Part shown: one piece after another, positions 10,826 to 20,775 of the stretch
How positions within the stretch are numbered: the stretch's first letter is position 1
Layout of the letters: every line of letters starts with the position of its first letter
Program-made: the position numbers and the translations under genes
The notes under the pieces: model-generated
Database searches by the model: none
The model's input: the letters and a program-made list of their open reading frames with translations, nothing else
What the model was told of the DNA's origin: nothing
From: Prochlorococcus sp. AG-347-J14
GTDB lineage: Bacteria; Cyanobacteriota; Cyanobacteriia; PCC-6307; Cyanobiaceae
Length of the DNA: 64,000 bases
NCBI GenBank assembly: GCA_003281505.1
Contig: QCBU01000004.1
Coordinates: forward strand, 1-64,000
Direction of reading: 5' to 3'

Positions 10826-11254
10826 TTAAAATTCCAACCATTTTTTTACTTTGGTTAACTCAGGCCACTCTGGATATCTACTTAATCCATCTTCAATAGA
10901 TTCTTTTAACTCACTTTTCAAATCTGGCATCATCATAGACATTTTTTTTATTAACTCAATATGATCCCTAACACCTTTATTATTGGTAGCCAAAAGAGCT
11001 AAAGACAAATTCATTCTTGCTTGTGGATCTTGCTGATTTAATCGAACAGCTTGTCTGGCAGCTGACAAAGCTTCTTCATTATTTTTCAAAAGCAATTGAA
11101 GCCATGATAAACAAGTCCAAGCAGCAAAATGATTTGGAATTTGCTGTATAATTTTTTGAAAATCTTGAACTATTGGAATTAAATCTTGCCCTGCTTTATA
11201 TCTTGATAAAGCTGCATTAAAATCCTCTTCGATGGGATTAATTTCGTTATTCAT
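10826..11254 (-). CDS. TPR-repeat protein
   Basis: IPNHFAAWTCLSWLQLLLKNNEEALSAARQAVRLNQQDPQARMNLSLALL. Confidence 0.8.
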   Translation of the reverse strand: MNNEINPIEEDFNAALSRYKAGQDLIPIVQDFQKIIQQIPNHFAAWTCLSWLQLLLKNNEEALSAARQAVRLNQQDPQARMNLSLALLATNNKGVRDHIELIKKMSMMMPDLKSELKESIEDGLSRYPEWPELTKVKKWLEF

Positions 11255-11260
11255 TATTTA

Positions 11261-11653
11261 TTAAACTGCAAAAGAGCTTCCACAACCGCAAGTTTGAGAG
11301 GCATTGGGATTTACAAAATTAAAGCCACCTCCAATTAATTCCTTACTAAAATCTAACTGCATTCCATAGATATATAAAAGACTTTTAGGATCACAAACAA
11401 CTTGAAAGCTTTGATCAGCTTTTAATGAATAATCATAAACTTTATCATCGGGATTTATTTCATCAGTTCCTATAAAATCCATCGTATAACTCATCCCACT
11501 ACAACCGCCAGATCTTACTCCAACCCTTAGTGCTTTTTTATCACTTTGGCCCTTCAATAAATTTGAAATTTGTTCTATAGCATCATTCGTAATTAAGATA
11601 CCCTTGCCATCATCAGAATTTTTAATTTCCTGTTTAACTTTTACATTTTCCAT
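11261..11653 (-). CDS. HesB/IscA-type iron-sulfur assembly protein
   Basis: GGCSGMSYTMDF and C-terminal SQTCGCGSSF; start moved to MENVKVK rather than the track start 11713. Confidence 0.88.
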   Translation of the reverse strand: MENVKVKQEIKNSDDGKGILITNDAIEQISNLLKGQSDKKALRVGVRSGGCSGMSYTMDFIGTDEINPDDKVYDYSLKADQSFQVVCDPKSLLYIYGMQLDFSKELIGGGFNFVNPNASQTCGCGSSFAV

Positions 11654-11752
11654 AAACAAGGGATCTTTACTATTTATAATATAAAAACTTAATCGATAGG
11701 ATGCATAGAACAAACGTTATCCAAACTTGATTTGTTATAATTCTAAGAAAAA

Positions 11753-13207
11753 GTGAAAATTGCAATAGTTGGTTCTGGATTAGCTGGTCTTACAGCAGCA
11801 GTCAATTTAGTTGATGAAGGCCACGAAGTAGAAATTTACGAGAGCAGGTCATTTTGGGGAGGTAAAGTAGGAAGTTGGGAAGATAAAGATGGCAACCACA
11901 TAGAAATGGGTTTACATGTATTTTTTTACAATTATGCAAATCTTTTTAAATTAATGAAAAAAGTGGGAGCTCTAGACAATTTACTCCCGAAGGATCATAC
12001 TCACCTATTTATCAATAATGGTGGTAATTTAAAATCTTTAGACTTCAGATTCCCTTTAGGTGCTCCATTTAACGGACTTAAAGCTTTTTTTACCACCGAA
12101 CAACTTACTTGGGTAGATAAGTTCAGAAATGCCTTAGCTTTAGGGACCAGTCCAATCGTTAGAGGATTGATAGACTATGAAGGCGCAATGAAAATAATTA
12201 GAGATCTAGATAAAATTAGTTTTAAAGAATGGTTTTTAAACCATGGTGGAAGTGAAAAAAGTTTAGAAAGAATGTGGGATCCTATTGCATATGCATTAGG
12301 TTTTATTAATTGCAAAGATATTTCAGCAAGATGCATGCTAACTATATTCATGATGTTTGCTTCAAAAACAGAAGCTTCAAAACTTAATCTTTTAAAAGGT
12401 TCCCCACATAAGTGGTTAACGCAACCTATCGTCGACTACATCATAAACAAAGGAGCAAAAATACATCTTAACCACAAGGTAGAAGAAATTATTTATGAAA
12501 AGGAATCTTCCTCTTATTCAGTAAATCAATTAAAAATATCTTCTCCCGAAGGGATTAAGGCAGTGTTTGCAGATAAATTTCTAGCTGCCTGTGATGTTCC
12601 TGGAATAAAAAAAATAATTCCAAAAGAATGGTATCAATTTAAAGAATTTGAAGGTTTAAAAAAACTTAGGGCTGTAGCTGTTGCCACAATCCAATTAAGA
12701 TATGACGGTTGGGTTACTGAATTACAGAAAAATAATATTGGAAATGAACCAATTGGACTAGATAACCTTCTTTATTCTGCTGATGCCTCTTTCAGTTGTT
12801 TTGCTGATTTAGCACTAGCAAGTCCAGCAGACTATAGAAAAAAAGATATGGGATCGCTTCTCCAATGTGTTTTAACTCCTGGGGATAAATGGATGGGAAG
12901 ATCCACAGAAAGAATTACAAAAGAAATTGATAAAGAGGTTCGCCGTTTATTCCCATCCTCAAAAAACCTTAAATTGCTTTGGAGTAACGTGGTACAAATT
13001 CCACAATCACTCTATAGAGAAGCTCCCGGTATGGAACCTTTCAGACCCGATCAAAAAACATCTATATCTAATTTCTTCATGGCTGGTAGTTATACAAAAC
13101 AAGATTATATAGACTCTATGGAGGGAGCTACAATGAGTGGTCATTTAGCTGCAGCCGCAATTTTAGAGAAGAAAGCCGAATTAGCAAAAAATCTTGCAGT
13201 AAGTTAA
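11753..13207 (+). CDS. zds: Zeta-carotene desaturase
   Basis: [54 protein letters not shown]-terminal [22 protein letters not shown]. Confidence 0.92.
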   Translation: MKIAIVGSGLAGLTAAVNLVDEGHEVEIYESRSFWGGKVGSWEDKDGNHIEMGLHVFFYNYANLFKLMKKVGALDNLLPKDHTHLFINNGGNLKSLDFRFPLGAPFNGLKAFFTTEQLTWVDKFRNALALGTSPIVRGLIDYEGAMKIIRDLDKISFKEWFLNHGGSEKSLERMWDPIAYALGFINCKDISARCMLTIFMMFASKTEASKLNLLKGSPHKWLTQPIVDYIINKGAKIHLNHKVEEIIYEKESSSYSVNQLKISSPEGIKAVFADKFLAACDVPGIKKIIPKEWYQFKEFEGLKKLRAVAVATIQLRYDGWVTELQKNNIGNEPIGLDNLLYSADASFSCFADLALASPADYRKKDMGSLLQCVLTPGDKWMGRSTERITKEIDKEVRRLFPSSKNLKLLWSNVVQIPQSLYREAPGMEPFRPDQKTSISNFFMAGSYTKQDYIDSMEGATMSGHLAAAAILEKKAELAKNLAVS

Positions 13208-13210
13208 CTA

Positions 13211-13681
13211 ATGGGTACTTGGCTAAAACATGACGTAATAACAGTTGTTAATGCGCCTCTTGAAAATGTATGGGACACATGGAGCGATTTAGACTCAATG
13301 TCCCTTTGGATGAGCTGGATTGAATCTGTAAAAACAGTTGACGAAGAAACTAATACGTTACCTGATTTAACAGAATGGACTTTAGCTGCAAATGGCTTTA
13401 GGTTTAAATGGAAAGCTCAAATTACAGAAAGGGTCGAAAAAAGCAAACTTAAATGGAAATCAATAGGAGGTTTACCAACTGAGGGATCAGTAGTTTTCGA
13501 AAGTAAAACTGATCAAATAACAACGGTAAATTTAGCAATAACTTATGAACTACCAAAGATGATTGCTCGTTTTATGGAGGAAAATATTTTAGGCAAAATG
13601 GTTACAAACGAATTACAGACCAATATTGATAGATTCAAAGATTTAGTTGAAAAGAACTACACAAAAAATTTTTCTAATTAA
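13211..13681 (+). CDS. SRPBCC (polyketide cyclase/START-like) family protein
   Basis: VVNAPLENVWDTWSDLDSMSLWMSWIESVK; 3 nt after zds. Confidence 0.85.
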   Translation: MGTWLKHDVITVVNAPLENVWDTWSDLDSMSLWMSWIESVKTVDEETNTLPDLTEWTLAANGFRFKWKAQITERVEKSKLKWKSIGGLPTEGSVVFESKTDQITTVNLAITYELPKMIARFMEENILGKMVTNELQTNIDRFKDLVEKNYTKNFSN

Positions 13682-14471
13682 AAATATTTATTGCTACATC
13701 TATTAGTCCCTCAAAAGTATATTTTTGTGCCTGACTATCAACTCTTCCAAAAATCTTGTTACATATTTTTGTTGTCTGAGGTCCAATAGTTAATAACTTA
13801 ATTTGCTCAAAATATTCTAACCATTGTTTTCCAAGTTTTTTTTCTAGTAAAAAAGCAGCATTCACTACGGTTTTACCGCTTGAAAAAATAATTGCATCGA
13901 CTTTTCGATTAGAAATAATATCAATTGTTTCTTTCGGAATTGATTCAGGACATCTAGTTTCATATGCAGCAACCTCAAATACACGAGAACCAGCCTTTCT
14001 AAATTGATCTGCAATTAAATCCCTACCACCTGTTTGAACTCTTGGTACAAAAACTCGAAGTCCATAACCAGATACTGGGAAATTATCAATTAAACTTTCA
14101 GCAACAAATTCTGGAGGGATGAAATCAGCCTTAATCCCAAAATCATCAAGAGTTTTTGAGGTTTTTTCTCCGACTACGGCGATTTTTGTTTTTTTAGAAC
14201 ATTCTTTTAATGAACTATTAAAGTATCTAAGTCTTTTATCCACAAATTTGATCCCATTACTACTGGAAAAAATAATCCAATGAAAATCATTTATTTGATT
14301 TAATGCTTCATCAAGAGGATTTAAATCATCAGGATCAGCAATACTTATTGCAGGTAAATCAAATAGATTAGCGCCCTTGCTTATGAACATCTTTTTTATA
14401 TCCAAAATCCCTTCTTTTGATCGAGTAATAATTATATTTTTTTGATAAAGGGGTAGATCAACTTTTGGCAT
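13674..14471 (-). CDS. hemD: Uroporphyrinogen-III synthase
   Basis: ITRSKEGILDIKKMFISKGANLFDLPAISI, IFSSSNGIKFVDK, IIFSSGKTVVNAAF, LLTIGPQTTK; likely start MPKVDLP. Confidence 0.85.
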   Translation of the reverse strand: MPKVDLPLYQKNIIITRSKEGILDIKKMFISKGANLFDLPAISIADPDDLNPLDEALNQINDFHWIIFSSSNGIKFVDKRLRYFNSSLKECSKKTKIAVVGEKTSKTLDDFGIKADFIPPEFVAESLIDNFPVSGYGLRVFVPRVQTGGRDLIADQFRKAGSRVFEVAAYETRCPESIPKETIDIISNRKVDAIIFSSGKTVVNAAFLLEKKLGKQWLEYFEQIKLLTIGPQTTKICNKIFGRVDSQAQKYTFEGLIDVAINIFN

Positions 14472-14874
14472 CCTTGTCCTCAACATTATGATTTTGATTT
14501 TGATTTTGATTTTGATTTTGATTTTGATTTTTTAATTCATCAAGAAGTTTCAAGACTGATAATCCTTTATCAAGAACAACATCGTCTTTAAAAATTATCT
14601 CTGGAACTCTTCTCATCTCAATTCTTTTTCCTAAATTATGCCTTATAGAGCTTTTAGCAGTATTCAAGTTTGATACAATTTCTTTCCTCACTTCCTCTTG
14701 AGCAGTTGAAGTTATATAAATTTTACAGTGTTGCAAATCACCTGATAAATCAATTTTAGAAATATTGACGAAATGATCTCTAATAAGATCATTTTCTAAA
14801 TCATTCTGCAAAATAAGGGTTATTTCTTTCTTCAAAAGAGAAGAAACTTTTGCAAGACGGTAATTATTTGGCAT
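14458..14874 (-). CDS. rbfA: Ribosome-binding factor A with C-terminal (QN)n tail
   Basis: YRLAKVSSLLKKEITLILQNDL...RHNLGKRIEMRRVPEIIFKDDVVLDKGLSVLKLLDEL. Confidence 0.92.
   Translation of the reverse strand: MPNNYRLAKVSSLLKKEITLILQNDLENDLIRDHFVNISKIDLSGDLQHCKIYITSTAQEEVRKEIVSNLNTAKSSIRHNLGKRIEMRRVPEIIFKDDVVLDKGLSVLKLLDELKNQNQNQNQNQNQNHNVEDKDAKS
14491..14526. repeat. Hexanucleotide microsatellite (ATTTTG)6, coding strand (CAAAAT)6
   Basis: Six perfect tandem units, flanked by one-mismatch units attatg and attttt; encodes QNQNQNQNQNQN in RbfA. Confidence 0.97.
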
Positions 14875-15092
14875 TATGGTTGTAAATTTATTGGGTTTGT
14901 CATCGCTTGCAAGACAAAATAAACAGTTATGAAAGCACTTAAGACAGAAGATATCAAACCTACTATTGTGAATGGATTTGATCTATTCTTGAATAAAGGT
15001 TCAAGCAAAGCAACAAGTCCCCCAACAATGATAGATATCAAATACTTTGGATATCTAGCAACATTAGAGAAAAATTCGCCCATCAGCTCCAC
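14874..15092 (-). CDS. DUF751/Ycf33-like small membrane protein
   Basis: FFSNVARYPKYLISIIVGGLVALLEPLFKNRSNP; two TM segments. Confidence 0.75.
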   Translation of the reverse strand: MELMGEFFSNVARYPKYLISIIVGGLVALLEPLFKNRSNPFTIVGLISSVLSAFITVYFVLQAMTNPINLQP

Positions 15093-15137
15093 AAATAGAT
15101 TACTTTTTTAGCTAAATTTTAACAAACATTAAACAGC

Positions 15138-15863
15138 ATGATTACATTATATCAATTTAGGCATAGTGCTTTTTGTTTAAAAACAAGAATGGCTCTTCAT
15201 GCAAAAAAACTACAATATCGAGTTGAAGAAGTAACACCTGGAATAGGCCAATTTGAAATCTTTAAATTATCAGGTCAAAAACAAGTACCTGTGATAGTCG
15301 ATAGTAATGACCAAGTTATTAATGACTCTTCAACTATTTGCGAATATATAGATAAAAAAAATGAAAACAATCCACTCTTTCCGGAGGATCCAATATTATT
15401 TGCACAATGCAAACTAATTGAAGACTGGGCAGATACTACGATGGCTACAACTTGTAGAAAAGCTTTAATAAAATCTGCAATAGAAAATCCACAGCTAAGA
15501 ACTGCATTACTTCCAGATGAAATACCTTCTTCTGTTAAAAGTATTGTTGATAAATTACCTTTTGAAAATCTAAGTAAAATTTCTAATGTAGTTTTATCTT
15601 CTAAAGATAATTTAGAACTCCAAAAATTACTGGAAGCTTTATCAAAATCCTTGATCAACAAGAGATATTTAGTTGGAGATAGTTTATCAATTGCAGATAT
15701 TTCAATTGCTGCTCAATTATCCCTTATTAAATTTCCAAAGTCTGCAGGACCAATTCTTTCAGGAGAGGGGAGTCAAGAATACATAAACAACCCTTATTTA
15801 GAAAATCTTTTCATTTGGAGGAACAACTTAGAAGAATATCTTTTTAGTGCTAACTCTCAATAA
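15138..15863 (+). CDS. Glutathione S-transferase family protein
   Basis: LYQFRHSAFCLKTRMALHAKKL, GQKQVPVIVDSNDQVINDSSTICEYID, LVGDSLSIADISIAAQLS. Confidence 0.92.
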   Translation: MITLYQFRHSAFCLKTRMALHAKKLQYRVEEVTPGIGQFEIFKLSGQKQVPVIVDSNDQVINDSSTICEYIDKKNENNPLFPEDPILFAQCKLIEDWADTTMATTCRKALIKSAIENPQLRTALLPDEIPSSVKSIVDKLPFENLSKISNVVLSSKDNLELQKLLEALSKSLINKRYLVGDSLSIADISIAAQLSLIKFPKSAGPILSGEGSQEYINNPYLENLFIWRNNLEEYLFSANSQ

Positions 15864-16557
15864 ATTCAAACTTCAATTTATATTTATTTGTTTTAATAGC
15901 ATGAATAGAAAGATCACCAACTTTTGAACCATAAGAAGCAACATATTGCACTCCACAAATTGATGGTTTAATTGAATTATCAACTTCCAATATTTCTTCG
16001 GAACATTTTTGAAATTTACTAATGGTCTCTATCTGATTAATCCTTGAAGCACCTGGCTTATGTGCTGTTTGTATAACTAGCTCATCTGCGAAAAAAATAT
16101 CATTATCTTGGATCTGATTTCTCCCTGTAATTCTTGAATCAATATAAAAATCATCTTTTAAATAAGTAATTTGATTATTAATAGATTGAGGATCATTTAC
16201 AACCTTGATTAAGGTTTCACCAAATATTGCTTTTCCGATAGATTCAGAATTTTTTGCACGATTACCAACAATTAAATCTGAATCATTCTTAAAGAAATTT
16301 ACTTTATAAATAACTGGCTCTTCTGAATCATTAACTATATCTTGAGAAGTAACAAGCCAATTTCCCTCGAACCATTTAGGATAAATTAAATCCTTAGAAG
16401 TATCCGATAATTTAAAATTTGGCAAATATAATTCTGGCCATTGATTTACACGATTTTCCAAAAACTCTCGTACGTTAGAATCAAGTAGAGCAAAAGAACT
16501 TTCTAAAAAAATTCCTTGAAAAATCAAGCAAAGAACTAATCCAAGAAGAATTTTCAT
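15850..16557 (-). CDS. Conserved cyanobacterial secreted/lipoprotein-like protein (DUF6816-like)
   Basis: N-terminal signal peptide; WPELYLPNFKLSDTSKDLIYPKWFEGNWLVTS. Confidence 0.7.
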   Translation of the reverse strand: MKILLGLVLCLIFQGIFLESSFALLDSNVREFLENRVNQWPELYLPNFKLSDTSKDLIYPKWFEGNWLVTSQDIVNDSEEPVIYKVNFFKNDSDLIVGNRAKNSESIGKAIFGETLIKVVNDPQSINNQITYLKDDFYIDSRITGRNQIQDNDIFFADELVIQTAHKPGASRINQIETISKFQKCSEEILEVDNSIKPSICGVQYVASYGSKVGDLSIHAIKTNKYKLKFEFIES

Positions 16558-16558
16558 T

Positions 16559-16816
16559 ATGTCAAATCCACTAATAAGAGCATCAGATCATTATGTATTA
16601 TTAGAGCCAGATTCAAAGGAAAAAATTGTATCAAAGCAAGAAGCAATTTTATGGTTGAAGAATTGGCTTAGTAAGACAGAAACACAAACAATATATCAAA
16701 ATATAGTAGATCCTGATCAGGATTTTTTTGAAGAATTATTGGAAAGCACTTATGAATTAGAAATAAAATTAGGATACGTTATCAAATGGTTTGCAGTAAG
16801 AATTGAACCAGATTAA
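16559..16816 (+). CDS. CRR7 (chlororespiratory reduction 7)-like protein
   Basis: Starts MSNPLIRASDHYVLLEPD and ends YVIKWFAVRIE, as in CRR7 family. Confidence 0.65.
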   Translation: MSNPLIRASDHYVLLEPDSKEKIVSKQEAILWLKNWLSKTETQTIYQNIVDPDQDFFEELLESTYELEIKLGYVIKWFAVRIEPD

Positions 16817-17370
16817 CTGATTATTTCTTTGTGAATTGCATTAATTATTTTCATAGCAACTTCTTCAATATTTTCTTTTTTTACTTGAATTCTTAGATCT
16901 GCTTGAGAATACAAATTTTCTCTAGATTGAAAAATGCTCACATATAGATCATTTAGATTCTTTCCCTGAAGAAGTGGCCTATTCTCAATGTCATTTTTCA
17001 ATCTTTCAATTGCTATATCTTTGTCGAGATCTATCCAAGCAATTATTCCCTGTCTTAAGATTCCCCAATTTTCCGATTTAGTAACTATTCCTCCTCCAGT
17101 TGAGATTACTAATGAAGGAATTTTGATAGTTTCTTTAAGGCAGTTTGCTTCTAATTTGCGGAAATTATCTTCTCCTTCATCCTTAAAAATTTGATTGATA
17201 GATTTTTTTGCCAACTTCTCTATTAATGAATCTAAATCAATGTATTTATACTTCAATAATTCAGCCAACTTCAAACCAGTTTGTGACTTACCAGAACCCA
17301 TCATTCCTATTAAAAATATGCTTCTGCCCTTAATAGCATGAACTGTTTTTTCGATAATGGATTGTTCCAT
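16813..17370 (-). CDS. aroK: Shikimate kinase
   Basis: IFLIGMMGSGKSQTGLKLAELL, DEGEDNFRKLEANCL, STGGGIV, RPLLQG. Confidence 0.95.
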   Translation of the reverse strand: MEQSIIEKTVHAIKGRSIFLIGMMGSGKSQTGLKLAELLKYKYIDLDSLIEKLAKKSINQIFKDEGEDNFRKLEANCLKETIKIPSLVISTGGGIVTKSENWGILRQGIIAWIDLDKDIAIERLKNDIENRPLLQGKNLNDLYVSIFQSRENLYSQADLRIQVKKENIEEVAMKIINAIHKEIIS

Positions 17371-17420
17371 AAAGACAAAAGCGTATTTAAAACCTTAAGA
17401 TAGTATTATCGCAGACAGGT

Positions 17421-18347
17421 ATGACTTCTACACAATCCAAACCATCTCATGGAAAAGGACGTGAATGCGTCATAACTCGACGTGCATGCTTTAGTTCTAG
17501 TCACCGTTATTGGCTTCCTGAAAAAAGTCCAGAAGAAAATTTATCTCTTTTTGGAAAGTGCAGTATTGCACCAGGTCATGGTCATAATTATGAACTTATT
17601 GTTTCAATGGGTGGAGAGCTAGACTCTGATGGAATGGTACTAAATCTTTCTGATGTAAAACACTCTATTAAAGATAAGGTTACTGGACAATTAGATTTTC
17701 GTTTTTTAAACGATGTCTGGCCTGAATTTAATGTTAATAATCAAGAAGGTATACTTCCCACAACTGAAGCATTAGTAAAGGTCATTTGGAGTCGTCTGAA
17801 GGATGATTTACCTCTTACAAGTCTAAGACTTTATGAAAACCCAAATTTATGGTCAGATTATTTTGGAAAAAACATGGAAGCATTTTTAACAGTACAAACT
17901 CATTTTGCAGCCGCTCATAGACTTGCAAAAGAAGAGATATCCTTTGATGAAAATAAAAAAATCTATGGGAAATGTGCCAGAGTTAATGGTCATGGTCATA
18001 ACTATCTTGTCGATATAACTGTAAAAGGAGAGATTGATAAAAGGACAGGAATGGTTTGCGACTTATCTGCCCTCCAAGAGATAATTAACGATTTAGTTGT
18101 TGAACAACTAGATCATACTTTTCTTAATAAAGACATCGAATTTTTCCATAATTGTGTTCCAACTGCTGAAAATATAGCTTTATATATTTCTGATATTCTC
18201 AAAAAACCAATACATAATCTTGGTGCAACGTTACACAAAATAAGACTCCAGGAGAGTCCAAATAATGCTGCAGAAATTTATGTTGATCAAAAGTTAACCA
18301 ATTCGTTGAAGTTGAAATTGGAAAATAGTTTAGTCACGCAAACTTGA
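17421..18347 (+). CDS. Tandem-domain 6-pyruvoyl-tetrahydropterin synthase (PTPS/QueD) family protein
   Basis: Two PTPS domains with SSSHRYW...GKCSIAPGHGHNYEL and AAAHRLA...GKCARVNGHGHNYLV. Confidence 0.92.
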   Translation: MTSTQSKPSHGKGRECVITRRACFSSSHRYWLPEKSPEENLSLFGKCSIAPGHGHNYELIVSMGGELDSDGMVLNLSDVKHSIKDKVTGQLDFRFLNDVWPEFNVNNQEGILPTTEALVKVIWSRLKDDLPLTSLRLYENPNLWSDYFGKNMEAFLTVQTHFAAAHRLAKEEISFDENKKIYGKCARVNGHGHNYLVDITVKGEIDKRTGMVCDLSALQEIINDLVVEQLDHTFLNKDIEFFHNCVPTAENIALYISDILKKPIHNLGATLHKIRLQESPNNAAEIYVDQKLTNSLKLKLENSLVTQT

Positions 18348-18994
18348 ATATCCCAAGAGTAATAATTGTTATAGCATCAAGTCTTGATGGGAGAATTGCA
18401 TTTCCTGGAGGTGGAGAATCGCATCTTGGAAGCGATGAAGATAAAAAAATATTAAATCAAAACTTATCAATGGTTGACGCCACCATTTTTGGTTTGGGTA
18501 CTTTAATAGCTCATCAATCAACATACCTAGTTAAAAATATCACTGATAATTACGAAGTAAACATATCAAAAAGCCAACCAATTTCTATAGTTGCTTCAAA
18601 TAGCAAAAAATTTAACAGTAACTGGAAATACTTTCGTCAACCAATTAGAAGATGGCTAATAAGCTCAAGTAAAGTTGATAATTCGTCGAATAATGAATTC
18701 GAGAAAGAACTCTTTTTCCAAAATTCATGGAAAAACACTTTAATTTCACTTAAAAAACAAGGGATAAATGATTTAGCTCTTTTAGGAGGTGCAAAACTTA
18801 TAAATTCATTTATAAAAGAGGATCTAATAACAGATATAAAAATTACAATAATTCCACGAATTGTTGGAGGTAGATATACATGGATCCCTCCAGAACAAAC
18901 AAATGCGATTTTTAATCTCAAAAGGCTATGGGAAATAAAATCAATTAAAAATTTAATGAATAATGAAATCCATGTTCATTACAAAAAGATTTGA
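18344..18994 (+). CDS. RibD C-terminal/DHFR-like reductase
   Basis: PRVIIVIASSLDGRIAFPGGGESHLGSDEDKK, LALLGGAKLINSFIKEDLITDIKITIIPRIVGG; TTG start overlaps preceding TGA (TTGA). Confidence 0.87.
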   Translation: MNIPRVIIVIASSLDGRIAFPGGGESHLGSDEDKKILNQNLSMVDATIFGLGTLIAHQSTYLVKNITDNYEVNISKSQPISIVASNSKKFNSNWKYFRQPIRRWLISSSKVDNSSNNEFEKELFFQNSWKNTLISLKKQGINDLALLGGAKLINSFIKEDLITDIKITIIPRIVGGRYTWIPPEQTNAIFNLKRLWEIKSIKNLMNNEIHVHYKKI

Positions 18995-19011
18995 AAAAGT
19001 TTCAATAATAA

Positions 19012-20166
19012 ATGAACCAAAAAACACATAAAGTTGAAGTCAAATTGTCAATTAAGGAAATCTCCCAGGAAATATGGAATGAATTAGCAAATGAAATTAA
19101 TAATCCATTTTATGAATGGACTTGGATTAAAAACCTTGAGATGTCTAAAAGTGTTTCAAGAGAAACTGGTTGGCAGCCTCTATATTTTGTTGCTTATAAA
19201 AATGAAGAAATACTAGGAATTGCCCCACTTTTTTTAAAAAATCATAGCTATGGAGAATTCATTTTTGACCAATCATTTGCAAGATTGGCTCAAGAGCTGA
19301 ATTTAAATTATTACCCTAAGTTAATTGGAATGAGTCCTTATAGTCCTGTAAATGGATATCAATTTCTTTATAAAAAAAATAAAGACAAGAAAGAAATTAC
19401 AAATTTACTCATAAACCATATCGAAAGCTTTGCGATCACAAACAAAATCCTAAGTTGTAATTTTTTATATATTGATGAAAGCTGGGGCAACCATCTTAAA
19501 TCTTTGGGATACTATGAATGGATAAACTCCAGCAGTGAATGGAGGAGTAATGGAGAAAAAACATTTGACGATTTTCTATCTAGATTTAACTCTAATCAGA
19601 GAAAAAATATAAGAAAAGAGAGGAAATCTATTACTAAACAAGACATTAAAGTAGAAATTTATAATGAAGATGATATCAACCAAGAAATCCTCAAAAAAAT
19701 GCATAATTTTTATGAACAGCATTGTTCGAGGTGGGGAGTTTGGGGAAGTAAATATCTAACATCTACTTTTTTCGAAACACTGGTTGATAATAAAAAAAAT
19801 CTTTTACTTTTTAGTGCATCAAAACATGATTCAAATAAAATTTTTGCTATGTCTATGTGCGTTAAAAATCAAAACAACTTATGGGGTAGATATTGGGGAA
19901 GTCAAGAAGAAATATCTAATTTGCATTTTGAATTATGCTATTATCAGCCAATTGAATGGGCAATAAAAAATAGTATCCATTTGTTTGATCCTGGAGCAGG
20001 TGGTAAACATAAAAGACGGAGAGGTTTTTTTGCAAAAAGCACCGTTAGCATGCATAAGTGGTTTGACAAAAATATGGAAAATATAATTTATCCTTGGCTA
20101 AATGAAGTGAATAAACAAACCGAGATGGAAATTGATTTTGAAAATAAATCTATACCCTTTAAATAA
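19012..20166 (+). CDS. GNAT/FemAB-like acyltransferase (DUF482-like)
   Basis: WTWIKNLEMSKSVSRETGWQPLYFVAYKNEEILGIAPLFLK; FDPGAGGKHKRRRGF. Confidence 0.85.
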   Translation: MNQKTHKVEVKLSIKEISQEIWNELANEINNPFYEWTWIKNLEMSKSVSRETGWQPLYFVAYKNEEILGIAPLFLKNHSYGEFIFDQSFARLAQELNLNYYPKLIGMSPYSPVNGYQFLYKKNKDKKEITNLLINHIESFAITNKILSCNFLYIDESWGNHLKSLGYYEWINSSSEWRSNGEKTFDDFLSRFNSNQRKNIRKERKSITKQDIKVEIYNEDDINQEILKKMHNFYEQHCSRWGVWGSKYLTSTFFETLVDNKKNLLLFSASKHDSNKIFAMSMCVKNQNNLWGRYWGSQEEISNLHFELCYYQPIEWAIKNSIHLFDPGAGGKHKRRRGFFAKSTVSMHKWFDKNMENIIYPWLNEVNKQTEMEIDFENKSIPFK

Positions 20167-20227
20167 AAAATTATTTGGCTTTACCAAAGCTTATATTAGT
20201 ATTATAGTTTTTTATTAACTTCTAGGA

Positions 20228-20614
20228 ATGGATTCTAAGAAAAGTTTCAATGAAAAAACAATGATTGATAATAACCTATCCAACCGATATATAGATTTAG
20301 ATCCAAACGGTTATTTTATAATCAAAGTTGATTTAGAAGAAAATAAAATAATTTTAGAGCACTTTCTAAATAATATTAATGATGACGGATATGCGCTTGA
20401 CCCAGAAACAAATGAACCAATTAAATGCGACTCTCAAAATAAAAGAGGTAGTAATGAAGTTTTTAAAGGTATAAGTGCGAAACAACTTGGAATAATGATC
20501 ACTGAAGAAAGAAATGACTTAATAACCAGATACGACCATGCCCTATATTTAGGCCGGGAACTACAAAAAGCAGAAGAAAGTTTATACAAAAGACTACCAT
20601 ATATCCAAGATTAA
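20228..20614 (+). CDS. DUF4346-like hypothetical protein
   Basis: LDPNGYFIIKVDLEENKIILEHF...DHALYLGRELQKAEESL. Confidence 0.7.
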   Translation: MDSKKSFNEKTMIDNNLSNRYIDLDPNGYFIIKVDLEENKIILEHFLNNINDDGYALDPETNEPIKCDSQNKRGSNEVFKGISAKQLGIMITEERNDLITRYDHALYLGRELQKAEESLYKRLPYIQD

Positions 20615-20678
20615 GAAATTAAACGAAAAAATCTAATCTTTTCATCTGATGTTAAATTAAATAAAAATAAAAAAATTA

Positions 20679-20771
20679 ATGAACATCATTTTCTATTTTG
20701 CATTTATTGGTTTTGGTTTTGGAGCTGCTTTCGCATTAGATAAGCTATTGAGAGCAGTAAAATTAATTTAA
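20679..20771 (+). CDS. petL: Cytochrome b6f subunit PetL-like 30-aa membrane protein
   Basis: Absent from ORF track (<60 aa). Manual translation MNIIFYFAFIGFGFGAAFALDKLLRAVKLI*; single TM and PetL-like LRAVKLI end. Confidence 0.6.
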   Translation: MNIIFYFAFIGFGFGAAFALDKLLRAVKLI

Positions 20772-20775
20772 AAAA

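Noticed and set aside
15275-15661. Minus-strand 128-aa ORF inside the GST-family gene
   Set aside because: Antisense to a recognisable GST protein; no independent family features.
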